DNA of 15,594 nt from an uncultured Eubacteriales bacterium (GTDB lineage Bacteria; Bacillota; Clostridia; Christensenellales; CAG-138): contig UQWD01000031.1 in assembly GCA_900544555.1 (NCBI GenBank), positions 1-15,594 of the forward strand, read 5' to 3'. The notes below the pieces were generated by a model, which did no database searches, was not told the origin of the DNA, and was given only the letters and a program-made list of their open reading frames with translations. Each line of letters begins with the position of its first letter. The first letter of the stretch is position 1. Position numbers and translations under genes: made by a program. Below are positions 13,591-15,594 of this stretch, piece by piece.

Positions 13591-14001
13591 ATGAAAAAGA
13601 GAATCATTTCAGTTGCGCTGGCAGCGCTGTTCTTGGTGGCGGCTTCATCCCTTCCCGCAGGCGCAATTACACCGGGCGGCGAGGAGCATGTGAACGCGTG
13701 TAATCATGTGTGGGGGCAAATTCCGGACAATGTTCCTATTGGCAACACCTTATATCCTAAACCAGACGGCTGCCACAAGCAAAAAGCACATCTTTATAAG
13801 TGTACGAAATGCTCGGCAACGCACCTGGTCCCCACAAATGGTACAATCCGCGTTAGATCCCATTTGTACGATAATAAGACATATAATAATGGGCACGGCC
13901 CGGGGAATAAACATGGCTTCTATAAGGCATGCGCTTATTGCAAATATCGAAGCCATTATACCGTTACATGCTATGGGCCGCCGTGCAACCTTCCCGATTG
14001 A
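13591..14001 (+). CDS. Secreted Cys/His-rich small protein, possible metal-binding or bacteriocin-like
   Basis: 136-residue protein with a clear signal peptide: MKKR, a hydrophobic core (residues 5-19) and a likely cleavage after AGA (23-25), giving a mature chain of about 111 residues. The mature part has eight cysteines (37, 61, 71, 74, 114, 117, 127, 132) and nine histidines. Two CxxC pairs occur in similar aromatic contexts, HLYKCTKC and GFYKACAYC, and CNHVWGQ precedes the first. This pattern resembles zinc-binding CxxC modules of clostridial surface proteins; disulfides are the alternative. GGAGG at 13578-13582 lies eight bases before the ATG. An FtsX-type permease gene follows after 107 bp in the same direction, so the protein may be its cargo, sensor partner or regulatory subunit. 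The layout recalls lactococcin-972-type loci, but I see no lactococcin-972 motif. Confidence 0.8.
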   Translation: MKKRIISVALAALFLVAASSLPAGAITPGGEEHVNACNHVWGQIPDNVPIGNTLYPKPDGCHKQKAHLYKCTKCSATHLVPTNGTIRVRSHLYDNKTYNNGHGPGNKHGFYKACAYCKYRSHYTVTCYGPPCNLPD

Positions 14002-14108
14002 GTTCTGGCATATACCCAAGGCGTCAATCGCGGCGAATTTTTGAACCAATGAAATAGCATGCAGCATGCGCCCTATGTTCATTCATAAACAAAAGGAGGT
14101 TTTATCTA

Positions 14109-15594
14109 TTGCAAACAAGCATAAAGCAGCTGATAAGGCGGCCCGTATTTATCATATCGTTCACACTGCTCATGGCGCTTGGCTGCGCATTCTTGTGCGT
14201 GAGCGCGGGGCTTTGGGCGAGCGCGAGGCTGAGCGCAAAGGGCGCGGACAGCCTGTTCACCACCATCGCCGCGCTCAACGCCGTAGAGTTCAGGCAGATG
14301 CAGTCAATGCATACCGATCCTCCTAAGCATAACCCGGAACTGTACGAACGGGCCAAGGAGGCGTCCGCACAATCCGAGCATGTACGCTATGCGCGGCAGG
14401 ATGCGACCCTGCGTGCGTATTCGCCCGAGCTTAGCGCGGCAATCGACCCATACATAACGGATATGGGGCTGGATTATGCCTGCCGGTGCCTGGTCGCGGT
14501 CGCTGCGATGGAAAGCTTTGAGATAGAAGCGCCCGAATCAGGCGGTCTGTTAGAATACAACGCAACTTTTAAAATCGACCACGGATTATCCCCCGCCATC
14601 CACCCCGCTTACAGCAGCTACTCTTATCTCACCTGCAGAGGGACTTCATTCCTGAAAGATGGAGAAGTTCCATTTAAAATAGGGCAAAAATATATCATTT
14701 ATTCGGATTGGTTTACTGATTTTGATAGCATCTATATTTTCTTCACCCCTGACCTGTTATATAGAAAGGGGTTTGCCGACGGCGCCAGTGAATCGGGCGG
14801 CCTTTTCGAGTATGATCCTGATACCGGCGAAGTGGGTAAACGAGTTTCATCGGAAAAATTATATGAGAGCTCATCTAAAAAAACCTACATTTCGATCTCT
14901 AGTCCGCCGGAAATCGCATCCTATCACGAGCTGGACGAAAGCCTTGAGGAATTCCTGTTAACGGAAAAGGGGGAGGTTTGGAACCGTCTGATAGAGGAAT
15001 GCCGGATAAACCATCATTCCTCGCAGGTAATCGCCACGGACGATATGGAGAGCGGCCTGATGTTTCACCAGCAAAAGTCGCGGCTCGTCGAGGGCCGGTT
15101 CATCTCCGATAAGGAATATCGGGATGGAGCGCGGGTGTGCGTTTTGAGCGCGCGGCTGGCCGAGGAGAACGGCGTGAAGGTTGGCGATACCGTATCCCTG
15201 CAATTTTATAATAACGGCTATTTTTTGGAACCTATGGCGGTTGGAGATAATCTAATACCGCGAGGATACCAGGAATCGGACGGTTTTTTAGGCGGCGGGA
15301 AATTTGAGGTAATCGGCCTTTACGCGGAGCCGGAGGTTACCTACGCATCGTTTTCCGTGAACTATTTCCACCCGCTTCCCGACTTCATCTACGTTCCGAA
15401 AAACGCCGTCTCGCCCGATTGGTTTGAGGCGAATCTGCCGCCGCCCGACCCCGTGACCGGTGAGATTATGGATACAACGAGCTCTGTTATCTGGCTCATG
15501 CAGCCCGAGCTGCCTGGGATGTATACGCTGGTGTTAAATAACGGGAGCGCGGAGGCGTTCGAGGCGGAGATGGCGGCTAAAGGGCTGGGGGGGC
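14109..15594 (+). CDS. FtsX/MacB-like ABC transporter permease, 3'-partial
   Basis: Open frame of 495 codons running off the window. It starts at TTG 14109 after a strong AGGAGG (14094-14099), which is why it is easily missed. The first 11 residues (QTSIKQLIRRP) are cytoplasmic and basic, and 12-35 form one membrane span (VFIISFTLLMALGCAFLCVSAGLW). Everything that follows, more than 450 residues, is an extracytoplasmic domain. Its central part has MacB periplasmic-core features: QKSRLVEGRFISDKEYRDG, then VCVLSARLAEENGVKVGDTVSL, and GGGKFEVIGLYAEPE. The three C-terminal spans and the ATPase gene expected for this class lie beyond 15594. Such permeases act with a LolD/MacB-type ATPase as mechanotransmitters or exporters of peptides. 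Adjacent to the secreted Cys-rich protein. No frameshift is visible in the part seen. Confidence 0.85.
   Translation, partial: MQTSIKQLIRRPVFIISFTLLMALGCAFLCVSAGLWASARLSAKGADSLFTTIAALNAVEFRQMQSMHTDPPKHNPELYERAKEASAQSEHVRYARQDATLRAYSPELSAAIDPYITDMGLDYACRCLVAVAAMESFEIEAPESGGLLEYNATFKIDHGLSPAIHPAYSSYSYLTCRGTSFLKDGEVPFKIGQKYIIYSDWFTDFDSIYIFFTPDLLYRKGFADGASESGGLFEYDPDTGEVGKRVSSEKLYESSSKKTYISISSPPEIASYHELDESLEEFLLTEKGEVWNRLIEECRINHHSSQVIATDDMESGLMFHQQKSRLVEGRFISDKEYRDGARVCVLSARLAEENGVKVGDTVSLQFYNNGYFLEPMAVGDNLIPRGYQESDGFLGGGKFEVIGLYAEPEVTYASFSVNYFHPLPDFIYVPKNAVSPDWFEANLPPPDPVTGEIMDTTSSVIWLMQPELPGMYTLVLNNGSAEAFEAEMAAKGLGG

Noticed and set aside
14066..14961. Short open frames on both strands across 14066-14961
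   Set aside because: They are shadows of the 495-codon permease frame starting at TTG 14109, which has the strong ribosome binding site and family motifs.

Overview
The window reads as the chromosome of a Bacillota bacterium from an endospore-forming lineage, most likely class Clostridia. Support comes from an rlmB-rae1(yacP)-sigH block, a YlmC/YmxH-type PRC-barrel protein next to nrdR and pgeF, strong AGGAGG-type ribosome binding sites, and frequent TTG starts. Genus cannot be read from the sequence. Most coding DNA is moderately GC-rich; one stretch of about 650 bp (12938-13590) is strikingly AT-rich.

Layout. (1) 1-2343: rlmB (5' end outside the window, with an in-frame array of 13-residue repeats), rae1 and sigH, an RNA-metabolism and sporulation sigma block. 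(2) 2365-6056: a response regulator, an ABC ATPase with an E-loop, an ABC-2 permease and a histidine kinase with almost no extracellular part. Together they look like a bacitracin/lantibiotic-type peptide sensing and resistance module. (3) 6178-7229: an XRE/S24 (LexA/CI-like) repressor on the minus strand, divergent from a 65-aa single-span membrane protein. Between them lie two back-to-back promoters and three copies of one 17-bp dyad operator. (4) 7484-10564: a tandem-domain GT2 glycosyltransferase and a GT4 glycosyltransferase, probably for surface glycan or glycolipid. (5) 10658-12937: ylmC-like gene, nrdR, pgeF and an unrecognised polytopic membrane protein. (6) 12938-13590: AT-rich DNA without a supported gene. 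(7) 13591-15594: a secreted Cys/His-rich small protein followed by an FtsX/MacB-like ABC permease that runs off the window.

The most unusual items are the S24 repressor, which keeps the Ala-Gly cleavage dipeptide but has Cys and Arg where the Ser/Lys dyad should be; its three-operator circuit driving a small membrane protein; the perfect 39-bp repeat array inside rlmB; and the secreted Cys-rich protein paired with an FtsX-type exporter permease. Functions are read from motifs and family knowledge only; no database search was possible.
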